This document shows, in pieces, positions 24,285-33,256 of a stretch of 64,000 bases of DNA (the first letter of the stretch is position 1; every line of letters starts with the position of its first letter). Both the position numbers and the translations under genes were made by a program. The stretch is from the NCBI RefSeq assembly GCF_001418015.1, contig NZ_LIQG01000026.1:1178001-1242000 (forward strand), written 5' to 3'. This DNA is from Lacinutrix mariniflava. GTDB lineage: Bacteria; Bacteroidota; Bacteroidia; Flavobacteriales; Flavobacteriaceae. The notes beneath the pieces are model-generated. The model saw only the letters and a program-made list of their open reading frames with translations. It ran no database searches and was not told the DNA's origin.

Positions 24285-25790
24285 ATGATTTATGATTATA
24301 TAATAGTTGGAGCAGGTTCGGCAGGTTGTGTTATAGCAAATCGCTTATCCGAAAATTCAAACAATAAAGTTTTACTTATAGAAGCAGGAAGTCCAGATAA
24401 CGATCCAAATATTCAATCTCCTGCAGGTTGGCCAGCAACTTGGAATACGGAGAGGGATTGGGCTTATATGACTGTACCGCAAAAAAAAGCAGGTAATAAA
24501 CCTAAATATTGGCCAAGAGGTAAAACGCTTGGAGGTAGCAGTAGTATTAACGGTATGATTTATATAAGAGGTCATAAAACAGATTACGATAATTGGGCAT
24601 ATCAAGGTTGTACAGGTTGGGATTATAACAGTGTGTTGCCATATTTTAAAAAATCTGAAAACTACGAAAAAGGAGTAAGTGAAGTTCATGGGGGAAATGG
24701 ACCTTTACACGTTACTACAATTAAAAAACCTAATCCAATTTCAGGTGTTGCTATAGCGGCATGTGAAGAAGTTGGTTTGCCTCTAACAGACGATTTTAAC
24801 GCCAATATTTGGGGAGCAGGTTTAAATCATGTAACAGTTACGCCAGAAGGAGAACGTTGTTCGGCAGCTAAGGCTTTTTTAGTGCCTGTTCTTTCTCGTA
24901 AAAACTTGACAATTATTACTAATGCACAAGTTCAAAAACTTTCTTTTGAAGGAAAAAAATGTAAGGGTGTAATTTATAAAAAAGCAGGAGAGTTACATGA
25001 GGCTTTTTCATCTAAAGAGGTTGTGCTGTCTGGAGGAGCAATAGGATCACCTCAATTACTTATGCTCTCTGGTATTGGTAATGCTAAGGATTTAAAAGAG
25101 CATGGTATTGATAGTGTTGTCAATTTGCCAGGTGTTGGTCAAAATTTACACGATCATTTACTTGTAAGTGTCATTTTTGAAGCAAAACAACAAATTCCAG
25201 CTCCACAAGCAAATTTATTGGAAGCTCAATTGTTTTGGAAGAGTAAGCCAGAAATGATTGTACCAGATTTACAACCATTATTTATGGCTTTACCCTATTA
25301 CAGTCCAGGATTAGAAGGACCGGAAAACGCATTTACGTTATGTGCTGGATTAATTCGTCCAGTGAGTAGAGGAGAAATAAAACTAAATTCTGCAAATGCA
25401 GAAGACGATCCTTACTTAGATCCAAATTATTTAGGAGAGCAAGCAGATTACGATGCAATGTATGAAGCTGTAAAACTGTGTCAACAACTCGGGCACACAA
25501 AAGCGATGTCAGAATGGACAAAGAAAGAGGTGTATCCTGGAAAAGATAAAACTGAAAAAGAAATAGAAGATTATATTAGAAATGCCTGCGAAACCTATCA
25601 TCATATGGTAGGAACTTGTAAAATGGGAATTGATAGTATGTCTGTAGTCGATCCAGAGCTTAAAGTTCATGGAATTGAAGGACTTCGTGTGGCAGATGCA
25701 TCTATAATGCCAACAATTATATCAGGAAATACAAATGCTCCTGCTATAATGATTGGCGAAAAAGCAGCGGATATGATTCTAATAGGATAA
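24285..25790 (+). CDS. GMC-family FAD alcohol dehydrogenase/oxidase
   Basis: 501 residues. FAD-binding Rossmann motif at the start, IIVGAGSAGCVIANRLSE (about 6-23), GMC signature GKTLGGSSSINGMIYIRG (about 79-96) and the active-site end HHMVGTCKMG plus ISGNTNAPAIMIGEKAA, with catalytic His and Asn. Resembles choline and aliphatic/aromatic alcohol dehydrogenases. Given its neighbours it could convert 2-phenylethanol or a similar alcohol to the aldehyde; choline is the other option. Starts 20 bp after the restored paaK stop, so it belongs to the same operon. No signal peptide seen. Confidence 0.87.
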   Translation: MIYDYIIVGAGSAGCVIANRLSENSNNKVLLIEAGSPDNDPNIQSPAGWPATWNTERDWAYMTVPQKKAGNKPKYWPRGKTLGGSSSINGMIYIRGHKTDYDNWAYQGCTGWDYNSVLPYFKKSENYEKGVSEVHGGNGPLHVTTIKKPNPISGVAIAACEEVGLPLTDDFNANIWGAGLNHVTVTPEGERCSAAKAFLVPVLSRKNLTIITNAQVQKLSFEGKKCKGVIYKKAGELHEAFSSKEVVLSGGAIGSPQLLMLSGIGNAKDLKEHGIDSVVNLPGVGQNLHDHLLVSVIFEAKQQIPAPQANLLEAQLFWKSKPEMIVPDLQPLFMALPYYSPGLEGPENAFTLCAGLIRPVSRGEIKLNSANAEDDPYLDPNYLGEQADYDAMYEAVKLCQQLGHTKAMSEWTKKEVYPGKDKTEKEIEDYIRNACETYHHMVGTCKMGIDSMSVVDPELKVHGIEGLRVADASIMPTIISGNTNAPAIMIGEKAADMILIG

Positions 25791-25918
25791 GCATTAATTA
25801 ATTTAATTTAAATAGACATAATAAGGTTCACGATAAAATTAACCTGCAGCCAATAGTAAGTATTCTTAAGTGTTAAGTAAAAAGAATAAGAGATAATATT
25901 AACTAACTAACCAAATTA

Positions 25919-28387
25919 ATGATGAAAAATATTAAAATAATTTTAATGCTATTGTTTCTAACTAATTTTGCCGTCCATGCGCAAAAGCAGGTTAAAGGTA
26001 AAGTAATAGACCAAAAAACTAACGATCCTTTAATAGGTGTAAACATTGTTGTCAAAGGAACGGATAAAGGAGCCGCAACAGATTTCGATGGGAATTATAG
26101 TATTGAAGTCAATAATGGTGATATTTTAGAGTTTAAAAATATAGGCTTTTTAAATAAAACGATTACAGTGTCCGAGACATCAAATTACAATGTAGCTATG
26201 GAAGAGTCTGCAGAATCTTTAGGTGAAATATTATTAACATCTAGAAAAAAAGCGGAATATGCTAGAGATATACCAATTAGTATTACGGCAATAGGAGGTA
26301 AAGAACTTCAAAAAAGTGGTTCTTTCGAGTTTACCGATTATGCATCAAAAGTACCTAACCTTTCTTTTGGTAAGCAAGGTGGTGGTGGTGATTTAGCAGA
26401 TGGTAGAACGTCTAACTCTATTACCATTAGAGGTATAACAGGTAATGCAACAACGGCTTTTTATTTAGATGAAATTCCACTACCAGAAACCATCGATCCT
26501 AAGCTTGTAGATATTAAGCAGGTTGAGGTATTAAGAGGGCCTCAAGGTACTTTGTATGGTTCAAGTGCAATGGGTGGAGCTTTAAAAGTATTAACTAACG
26601 AGCCGAGTACAAAAAGTTTTTATGTTAATGCTGGTACAGAAATAAGTTCTGTAAAAGAAGGAGGTGCTAATTATGGTGCAGATGTCGTTTTTAATGTTCC
26701 ATTAAAGGAGGATAAAGCGGCTTTAAGATTGGTAGGTTTCTACAATTCTAAAAGTGGTATTTTTGATAAAACACCTAGCGGATATGAGCCTTTAAATACA
26801 AATCATGCTGCTTTAACAGAGGTGAAAGAAGATGTTGATGATGAAAGAAGTTATGGTTTTCATGCAAGTTTAAAATTGACTCCAAATGATAAATGGACAG
26901 TGTTACCTAAATTAATATATCAGAAAACAGAAGCAGATGGTTATAATCTTGCAGATATTAAACCAGGTAATTTTAATACTGTTAGGTCTGCCGATATAGA
27001 TGAGGATTTCGAAGATTCTTTTACGTCTACATCGCTTACTGTAAAACACAATACAGGTAAAGGGGAATTTGTTTCTGCGACATCTTATTTTGATAGATTT
27101 TTTAGTGAAACGGAAGATATGACGGAGTTTCTTAACGTTGCTTTTGAGTTTGATCCAGGTGTGTCGTATCCTCAGGATATTACAAGAACGGGTAATTATA
27201 GTAAGTTTATTCAAGAAATACGTTACATCTCGGATACCGAATCTAAAATTAATTTTGCGGCAGGTATTTTTTATGCTAATGAAACTTTAGATGAATTGAG
27301 TGTAGCAGCATCTCCTGGCTTGGGTCAGTTTATTGATGCAGCAGCAGATGAAAATGATACGTCCTTTGACGATGTTTACCGTGCAACTAACGAGTCGAAA
27401 ATAAGCGAATTTGCTGTGTTTACAGAATGGTATTTTGATATAACAGATAAATTAAAAGCGACAGCAGGTGTGCGTTATTTTAATTCGGTAGGTGAGAGAA
27501 ATAGAGCTTTGACGCCTTCTTTAGTTTCTGGTTATAGTTCTGTTGTTGGTAATTTGCCTGAGGTTAAGGGTAATGGTTTTAATCCTAAATTTGGTTTAAG
27601 CTATAAAATTAATGATAATAATATGGTGTACGCAACAGTGTCTAAAGGGTTTAGACTTGGAGGTGTAAATGCAACTTTGCCTTCTTTTAGTGTTGATGAG
27701 GCTAATGGTATTTTTGGAACAACTAATATTCCTCAAACTTATGAGTCTGATGATTTATGGAGTTATGAGTTAGGAGGAAAATTAGCTTCTAACAATAGAA
27801 AGTTTGTTTTAAACACTGCAGTTTTCTATAATAATTGGAATAATTTACAGCTTAGAAGCTTATTGCCAGCATCTGGTTATAACTTTTTAACTAATGTTGA
27901 TGGTGCTAGAAGTGCAGGTTTCGAGCTTGATGCAACTGTGTATCCTGCAAAAGGAGTTACTTTAGGAGCTAGTTTTGGTTATATAGATTCTAAAATTACA
28001 GATGTAGGTGATAATATTTTTACAGATGCAAAAGAAGGAGATGAGATTTTATTAGTACCTTCTGTAACGGCAGCTGGTAATGCCGAATATTCTTGGGATG
28101 CCTTTGGAGGAAGTATGTTTTTACGAGCAGATGTTCAACATTCTGGAGAGCGTTATAGTAGTTTTGATAGAGCGCCAGAGCGTACTTTAGGAGCATATAC
28201 AATAATGAATACAAGATTAGGTCTTCAATTAAAGAAATATGATTTTTCGATTTTTGTAAACAACCTAACAAATGAAGCGGCTAATTTTGGAGATGTAATC
28301 TCATTAGCAGCAGAGGTTCCAGGTAGAGTAAGGTATGCTAATAGTAGACCAACAACTATTGGAGCATCGCTTAGGGCTAGGTTTTAA
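25919..28387 (+). CDS. TonB-dependent outer-membrane receptor
   Basis: 822 residues. Signal peptide of about 21 residues ending VHAQ, then a carboxypeptidase-like regulatory domain (about 23-100, VKGKVIDQKTNDPLIGVNIV), plug domain (about 115-225) with VEVLRGPQGTLYGSSAMGGA, and a 22-strand beta-barrel ending in RARF. Probably imports the module's substrate or copper with TonB energy. No SusD-like partner is present, so it is unlike polysaccharide systems. Two adjacent ATG codons (25919, 25922) could start it. Same orientation and spacing as the module genes. Confidence 0.93.
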   Translation: MMKNIKIILMLLFLTNFAVHAQKQVKGKVIDQKTNDPLIGVNIVVKGTDKGAATDFDGNYSIEVNNGDILEFKNIGFLNKTITVSETSNYNVAMEESAESLGEILLTSRKKAEYARDIPISITAIGGKELQKSGSFEFTDYASKVPNLSFGKQGGGGDLADGRTSNSITIRGITGNATTAFYLDEIPLPETIDPKLVDIKQVEVLRGPQGTLYGSSAMGGALKVLTNEPSTKSFYVNAGTEISSVKEGGANYGADVVFNVPLKEDKAALRLVGFYNSKSGIFDKTPSGYEPLNTNHAALTEVKEDVDDERSYGFHASLKLTPNDKWTVLPKLIYQKTEADGYNLADIKPGNFNTVRSADIDEDFEDSFTSTSLTVKHNTGKGEFVSATSYFDRFFSETEDMTEFLNVAFEFDPGVSYPQDITRTGNYSKFIQEIRYISDTESKINFAAGIFYANETLDELSVAASPGLGQFIDAAADENDTSFDDVYRATNESKISEFAVFTEWYFDITDKLKATAGVRYFNSVGERNRALTPSLVSGYSSVVGNLPEVKGNGFNPKFGLSYKINDNNMVYATVSKGFRLGGVNATLPSFSVDEANGIFGTTNIPQTYESDDLWSYELGGKLASNNRKFVLNTAVFYNNWNNLQLRSLLPASGYNFLTNVDGARSAGFELDATVYPAKGVTLGASFGYIDSKITDVGDNIFTDAKEGDEILLVPSVTAAGNAEYSWDAFGGSMFLRADVQHSGERYSSFDRAPERTLGAYTIMNTRLGLQLKKYDFSIFVNNLTNEAANFGDVISLAAEVPGRVRYANSRPTTIGASLRARF

Positions 28388-28464
28388 GTGTTGATATGGC
28401 TCAAGTCATTAATTTATTGAGAATGTATATTAGTGACTTTGGCAATCAGAAAAGAATAATAATT

Positions 28465-30471
28465 ATGAGAAAAAATAAAAAAGTAATGCGTGTAGAAAAA
28501 ATATCTTTTGTGCTTCTGGCTATTTTGTTAAGTTTTAATTCATGCAATCAGTTGGAACAGAAAGTAGATGATAAAGCGTTAGCAGAAACTAAAGTGTTGG
28601 TTTCTAATGAAATTGTGCATCCTTTAGATGCGTTAAGTCAATTAGAATTAACAACAGTAAAAGCAATTCTTTTAGATGCTGAAAAAGTAACGGAAGCATC
28701 ACGTTTTCCTGAGATTACATTAAAAGAACCTGCAAAGGAGGCGATGTATGCATGGGAAACAGGTAGTGTTATAGAAAGGGAGGCTAATATTGTTATTAGG
28801 CAAGACAAAAAAACATTTGAAGCAGTTGTAGATATTACTAATAAAAAGGTTTTAGACTGGAAAGAGATAAGTAATGTGCAGCCAGCACTGCTTATGGAAG
28901 AGTGGATGCAAGCTGGTGAATTATGGAAAAAAGACGAGCGTGTTATAGAAGCGTTAAGAAAAAGAGGTTATACTAATTTAGACGAAGTTGCTGGAGCGCC
29001 TTTAACTACAGGCTATTTTGGTACAGAAAGCACAGATCAAAGACTTTTAAAGGTTTGGTTGTTGGATATTAAAGGTGTTAAAACAAATCTTTTTGCAAAA
29101 CCTATTAATGGTATTACGCCAGTAGTAGATGTAAATAAAGGAAAAGTTGTAGATGTTTTAATTGAAGAAACCACAGCGAGAAACGATATGGTTTACGACT
29201 ACGATGAAGCGTCTGTTAATGCACATAAATTAAAACCGGTAATTATAACTTCACCAGAAGGAGATAATTTCTCATTTAAAAACGGAAAAATTGAGTGGGA
29301 CAGATGGAATTTCCATTTTAGAATGGATAAGCGTTTTGGAGCAATAATTTCTCTTGCCGAATTTGATGGGCAATCTGTAGCTTACCAATTATCAGCAAAC
29401 GAAATGTTTGTACCATATATGGATTCTGCCGAAGATTGGAAATACCGTTCGTATATGGATATTGGGGAATATGGTTTTGGTTTATTATCGTCTCCATTAG
29501 AATTAGGGACAGATGTTCCTGGTAACGCAACATTGTTAAATGCTGTAATACCAATGGATGATGGTACACCATTGTTGCAAGAAAATGTAATAGGTGTTTT
29601 CGAACGTAATACAGGAAGACCACTTTGGAGACACTCGGAGTTTTTAAATGAAACTCATGAAAGTAGAGCAGAAGTAGAATTGGTGGTAAGAACTATTCCT
29701 GTAGTAGGAAATTACGATTATGTAATAGATTATGTTTTTAGCACAAAAGGATTATTAAAAATAGAAGTAGGAGCTACAGGAATGGATGCAGCAAAAGCCG
29801 TGGAATCTAAAACAATGGACGATCCTAAAGCAATGCACGAAACTAAAGTTGGGAATTTAATAGCTCCGAATTTAATAGGTGTTTTTCATGATCATTTTCT
29901 TTCTTTTAGGTTAGATTTAGATGTGGATGGTATTAATAATTCCTTTGCAACAGATGAGGTTGTGCCTGTAAAGTATCCTAATAATTCAAGAAAGAGTGGT
30001 TGGGAAGTTGTAGAGCATCCGGAATTAAAAGAAGGTGCAATTGTAGAGAGTAGCGAAGCTCATGATGGCTATTGGAAAGTTGTGAATAAAAACTCTAAAA
30101 ATAGTTTAGGGCAGTATAAAAGTTATCAAATATTAGGACATTCTTATTTGTCTGTTTTAGACGATGAAGATTTTCCGCAAAAAAGAGCAGCTTGGTCTAA
30201 AGAGCAACTTTGGGTAACGCCTTATGACAGAACAGAGTTGTATCCATCAGGTAAATATCCTAATCAAAGTAAAGGAGAGGATGGTATATTAAAATGGGTG
30301 GCACAAGACAGGAGTATAAATAATCAAGACATTGTGTGTTGGTATACTATGGGATTCCATCATATATCACTGCCAGAAGATTGGCCAGTTTTACCAACGG
30401 TTTGGCATAGTATGACCTTAAGACCTGCTAAAAGTTTCGATCGTAATCCAGCTATAGTTATCGGTAAGTAA
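28465..30471 (+). CDS. Copper amine oxidase, lipoprotein
   Basis: 668 residues from the chosen ATG at 28465; an in-frame ATG at 28396 would put 23 residues in front of the signal. Lipobox LSFNSC places it on a membrane surface outside the cytoplasm. Deaminates primary amines to aldehyde, ammonia and hydrogen peroxide. TPQ precursor Tyr417 is in VGNYDYV, the catalytic-base Asp332 in YMDIGEYG, copper ligands His475 and His477 in FHDHF and His633 in GFHHISLPEDWP. The Asp-Tyr and His-His spacings fit E. coli and Arthrobacter enzymes. With PaaK and an aldehyde dehydrogenase nearby, 2-phenylethylamine or tyramine is the likely substrate. Confidence 0.93.
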   Translation: MRKNKKVMRVEKISFVLLAILLSFNSCNQLEQKVDDKALAETKVLVSNEIVHPLDALSQLELTTVKAILLDAEKVTEASRFPEITLKEPAKEAMYAWETGSVIEREANIVIRQDKKTFEAVVDITNKKVLDWKEISNVQPALLMEEWMQAGELWKKDERVIEALRKRGYTNLDEVAGAPLTTGYFGTESTDQRLLKVWLLDIKGVKTNLFAKPINGITPVVDVNKGKVVDVLIEETTARNDMVYDYDEASVNAHKLKPVIITSPEGDNFSFKNGKIEWDRWNFHFRMDKRFGAIISLAEFDGQSVAYQLSANEMFVPYMDSAEDWKYRSYMDIGEYGFGLLSSPLELGTDVPGNATLLNAVIPMDDGTPLLQENVIGVFERNTGRPLWRHSEFLNETHESRAEVELVVRTIPVVGNYDYVIDYVFSTKGLLKIEVGATGMDAAKAVESKTMDDPKAMHETKVGNLIAPNLIGVFHDHFLSFRLDLDVDGINNSFATDEVVPVKYPNNSRKSGWEVVEHPELKEGAIVESSEAHDGYWKVVNKNSKNSLGQYKSYQILGHSYLSVLDDEDFPQKRAAWSKEQLWVTPYDRTELYPSGKYPNQSKGEDGILKWVAQDRSINNQDIVCWYTMGFHHISLPEDWPVLPTVWHSMTLRPAKSFDRNPAIVIGK

Positions 30472-30472
30472 A

Positions 30473-31117
30473 ATGAATAATAAAACAGTGATAATAGCAA
30501 TCAACCTTTTGTTGTGTTTGATGAGTTGTAATAATACTTCAACTCATCAACAACAGCAGGATTTTGGGCATCCAGAATTACCAATTTTATCTGCAAAACA
30601 AAATGGAGAGTATCAAATTATAGCAGATTTTAATTTTAAAAATCAATACAATCAAACTGTTACTCAGCAAACGGTAAAAGGAAAAGTATATATAGCAGAA
30701 TTCTTTTTCACCAGCTGTCCTTCTATTTGTCCAATAGTTTCTGTAGAGCTAAAAGAGGTTTTTAATACATTTAAAGATGAAGAGAATTTCATGATTTTAT
30801 CACATTCCATAGATCCAGAAAATGATGATGTTAAGCGCTTAAATGAGTATTATACAAATACCTTAGAAATAGATAAGCCATCTAATTGGCTATTGTTAAC
30901 AGGAGAAAAAGAAACGATACACGAGTTAGCAAACTTTAGTTACGGAACCGTTGTGTATGAAGATTTAGAACGATTAAAAGATAATATTATGCACAGTGGA
31001 GCATTATTGTTAGTAGACGAGAATGGTTTAATTAGAGGCATGTACGATGGAAAAGATCATACGCACACAAAACGTTTAATTAAAGATGTAAAGTTATTGT
31101 TAGCAGATTTAAATTAA
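30473..31117 (+). CDS. Sco1/SenC-family copper protein, lipoprotein
   Basis: 214 residues. Lipobox LMSC at about residue 19 anchors it in a membrane. Thioredoxin-like fold with the copper-binding pair in FFTSCPSICPIV (CxxxC) and the matching His in NIMHSGALLLVD. Sco proteins usually load copper onto cytochrome oxidase CuA. Here the gene starts 1 bp after the copper amine oxidase stop and no oxidase genes are near, so delivery of copper to the amine oxidase is the simplest reading, though unproven. Last gene of the module; converges with the Lrp gene (stops touch). Confidence 0.9.
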   Translation: MNNKTVIIAINLLLCLMSCNNTSTHQQQQDFGHPELPILSAKQNGEYQIIADFNFKNQYNQTVTQQTVKGKVYIAEFFFTSCPSICPIVSVELKEVFNTFKDEENFMILSHSIDPENDDVKRLNEYYTNTLEIDKPSNWLLLTGEKETIHELANFSYGTVVYEDLERLKDNIMHSGALLLVDENGLIRGMYDGKDHTHTKRLIKDVKLLLADLN

Positions 31118-31588
31118 TTAAAGGCCTAAATCTATCACATTTGTTTCTTTTCCTGTAGACAATGTAATTAAACTCTGTACATTTCCTAAATATGGAAGTA
31201 GTGTCAGTTTCGTTATTATAAAAGTTTCATAAGCCTCAATATCTTCAACTACTAATTTTAATAAGTAATCAAAATTCCCACTTACACGGTGGCATTCCAC
31301 AACTTCAGGAAAGTTGTTTATTTCCTTTACAAACTTCTCTAAATAGCTTCTAGTGTGACCTTGCAAGGTAATACCTATAAATACGGTAAGTTTTAAACCT
31401 ATTTTCTTATTATCTAAAACAGCAACATATTTTTTTATATAACCTTCTTTTTCCAATTTTTTAATACGCTCAAAAATAGGAGAAGTGGTCATGCTTAGTT
31501 CTTCTGCAATACTTTTTGTAGTTCTATTGCTATCTATTTGTAGAATGTTTAGAATTTGCGTGTCAATTTTATCAAGAGCATGTGGCAT
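31118..31588 (-). CDS. Lrp/AsnC-family regulator
   Basis: 156 residues. N-terminal helix-turn-helix LDKIDTQILNILQIDSNRTT and KSIAEELSMTTSPIFERIKK (about 5-44), then a RAM ligand-binding domain with VFIGITLQGHTRSYLEKF and VVECHRVSGNFDYLLKLVVE. Divergent from the branched-chain dehydrogenase E2 gene with a 170-bp gap, so it probably senses a branched-chain amino acid or keto acid and controls that operon. The effector is inference from the neighbours. Confidence 0.92.
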   Translation of the reverse strand: MPHALDKIDTQILNILQIDSNRTTKSIAEELSMTTSPIFERIKKLEKEGYIKKYVAVLDNKKIGLKLTVFIGITLQGHTRSYLEKFVKEINNFPEVVECHRVSGNFDYLLKLVVEDIEAYETFIITKLTLLPYLGNVQSLITLSTGKETNVIDLGL

Positions 31589-31704
31589 AAAGCATATAAT
31601 GTTTTTAAGAGCTTCAAATGTAGTTATAAAAGCAAAATAATCTAAATTTATTCAAAATAAAAGAATATAATTCTTATTAGAGTTAATTTTTAAGTTTTTA
31701 ACAA

Positions 31705-31732
31705 TTGTAAATTCTATTATAACTTATCTTTA
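31705..31732 (+). promoter_or_regulatory. Promoter of the branched-chain dehydrogenase operon
   Basis: TTG at 31705-31707, 17 bp, then TATCTTTA at 31725-31732, close to the Bacteroidota -33/-7 pattern. Leaves about 26 bp to the TTG start codon at 31759. Confidence 0.4.
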
Positions 31733-31758
31733 ATTCTTGAAATAAAAACAGATAGAAC

Positions 31759-33063
31759 TTGAAGAATTTCGAATTAAAAATGCCTAAAATGGGCGAAAGT
31801 ATAACCGAAGGAACAATTATCAATTGGTTAATATCAGAAGGAGACGCTTTCGAAGAAGGAGATATTATATTGGAAGTAGCAACAGATAAGGTTGATAACG
31901 AAGTGCCAGCACCAGCAGCAGGAACTTTAGTAAAAACAATGTTTCAAGCAAAAGATGTTGTGCCTGTTGGAGAAGTTATGGCAATTCTTGAAGTTTCAGA
32001 AGAAGTAAAATCTTCAAACAAGAAGAATGTTACCAAAAGTGATAACGAAGAGCCACAGAAAAAGAAAAAAGAAGTAAAAAGACCAAAACCTGTTCAAGCA
32101 GCTTCGGCTTCAACTTCATTTTCAACATCAAACAGTAATACCTTTTTTTCGCCATTAATTATAAAAATAGCAAAAGAACAACACATTAGTTTCGAAGAGT
32201 TAGCTCGTATTCCTGCAACAGGAAACGAAGGGAGGCTTCGTAAAAGCGATGTATTTCAATATATAGACGAAGGACGACCATACAAATTCGCGCAACCAGT
32301 AGCTGAAAAAGATCCAACAGCATATAGAATTCCACAATTAAACTTCGATAAAGGCAAAGGAAAAGTAATCGAAATGGACAGAATGCGCCAAATGATTGCA
32401 GATCATATGGTGTACTCAAAACATACATCGCCTCATGTTACTGCTTATGTTGAAGCAGATATGACCAATATGGTAAATTGGAGAAACGCCAACAAAGTCG
32501 CTTTTCAAGAAAAGCATGGAGAACGTTTAACCTTCACACCATTATTTGTAGAAGCGGTAGCAAAAGCGGTTAAAGATTTTCCAAACATTAATGCATCAGT
32601 AGATGGAAATAATATTATTGTAAAAGAAGATATCAATATTGGTATGGCAACAGCTTTACCAAGCGGGAATTTAATAGTTCCAGTAGTAAAAAATGCAGAT
32701 ACTAAAAACTTAAAAGAGATTGCTAGTAACGTAAACGAACTAGCAGGGAAAGCTAGAGAAAATAAATTGTCAGGCGACGATATTAAAGGCAGCACCTTCA
32801 CAATTTCTAACGTAGGAACTTTTGGTAGTGTTATGGGAACACCAATAATCAATCAACCAGAAGTTGCCATTTTAGCATTAGGAATAATAAAAAAACGACC
32901 AGAAGTAATCACTACCGAGAAAGGAGACGAAATAGCTATTCGTAGCATGATGTATTTATCACTCTCTTTCGATCATCGTGTAGTAGACGGTTTCTTAGGA
33001 GGAAGCTTCGTAAAAAGAGTAGCAGATTATTTCGAACAATTCGATACTAATAGAACAATATAA
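31759..33063 (+). CDS. Branched-chain 2-oxoacid dehydrogenase E2 (dihydrolipoyl acyltransferase)
   Basis: 434 residues from a TTG start, chosen because family members begin with a few residues before FELKxPKMGES; an ATG at 31780 would cut these off. One lipoyl domain (about 1-78) with the modified Lys in VATDKVDNEV; a charged linker; an E1/E3-binding domain (about 130-172, SPLIIKIAKEQHISFEELAR then IPATGNEGRLRKSDV); and the catalytic domain ending SLSFDHRVVDGFLGG with HxxxDG. Transfers isobutyryl-type acyl groups to CoA. Forms an operon-like run with ilvE and the fused E1. Confidence 0.93.
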   Translation: MKNFELKMPKMGESITEGTIINWLISEGDAFEEGDIILEVATDKVDNEVPAPAAGTLVKTMFQAKDVVPVGEVMAILEVSEEVKSSNKKNVTKSDNEEPQKKKKEVKRPKPVQAASASTSFSTSNSNTFFSPLIIKIAKEQHISFEELARIPATGNEGRLRKSDVFQYIDEGRPYKFAQPVAEKDPTAYRIPQLNFDKGKGKVIEMDRMRQMIADHMVYSKHTSPHVTAYVEADMTNMVNWRNANKVAFQEKHGERLTFTPLFVEAVAKAVKDFPNINASVDGNNIIVKEDINIGMATALPSGNLIVPVVKNADTKNLKEIASNVNELAGKARENKLSGDDIKGSTFTISNVGTFGSVMGTPIINQPEVAILALGIIKKRPEVITTEKGDEIAIRSMMYLSLSFDHRVVDGFLGGSFVKRVADYFEQFDTNRTI

Positions 33064-33070
33064 AAGCACT

Positions 33071-33173
33071 GTCACTTCGAGTGATTTCGATTTTTTCTAT
33101 CGGAATTGTATAGAGAAGCCTTTAAAAAGTTCTCGATTAAAAACTTCAAAAAAGAAATTTCACTCGAACTGAC
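33071..33173. repeat. Inverted pair: family B (+) and family A-like (-)
   Basis: 33071-33118 has family B arms and a TTCGATTTTTTCTATCGGAA core. 33129-33173 is a reverse family A copy (GTTCTCGAT to CACTCGAACTGAC) with a diverged core. The pair can fold as one hairpin between the E2 and ilvE genes. A CACGAAAGATTAGTG...CAATTCGTG element follows at about 33208-33240. Confidence 0.7.
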
Positions 33174-33256
33174 GAACCAATAATATAAGACCAAGACAAG
33201 AGTAATCACGAAAGATTAGTGAAAATTAGTGCAATTCGTGTCAAAAAAACAAGAAA

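Noticed and set aside
28396-28464. Longer amine oxidase start
   Set aside because: It would place 23 residues before a clear lipoprotein signal peptide, spoiling export.
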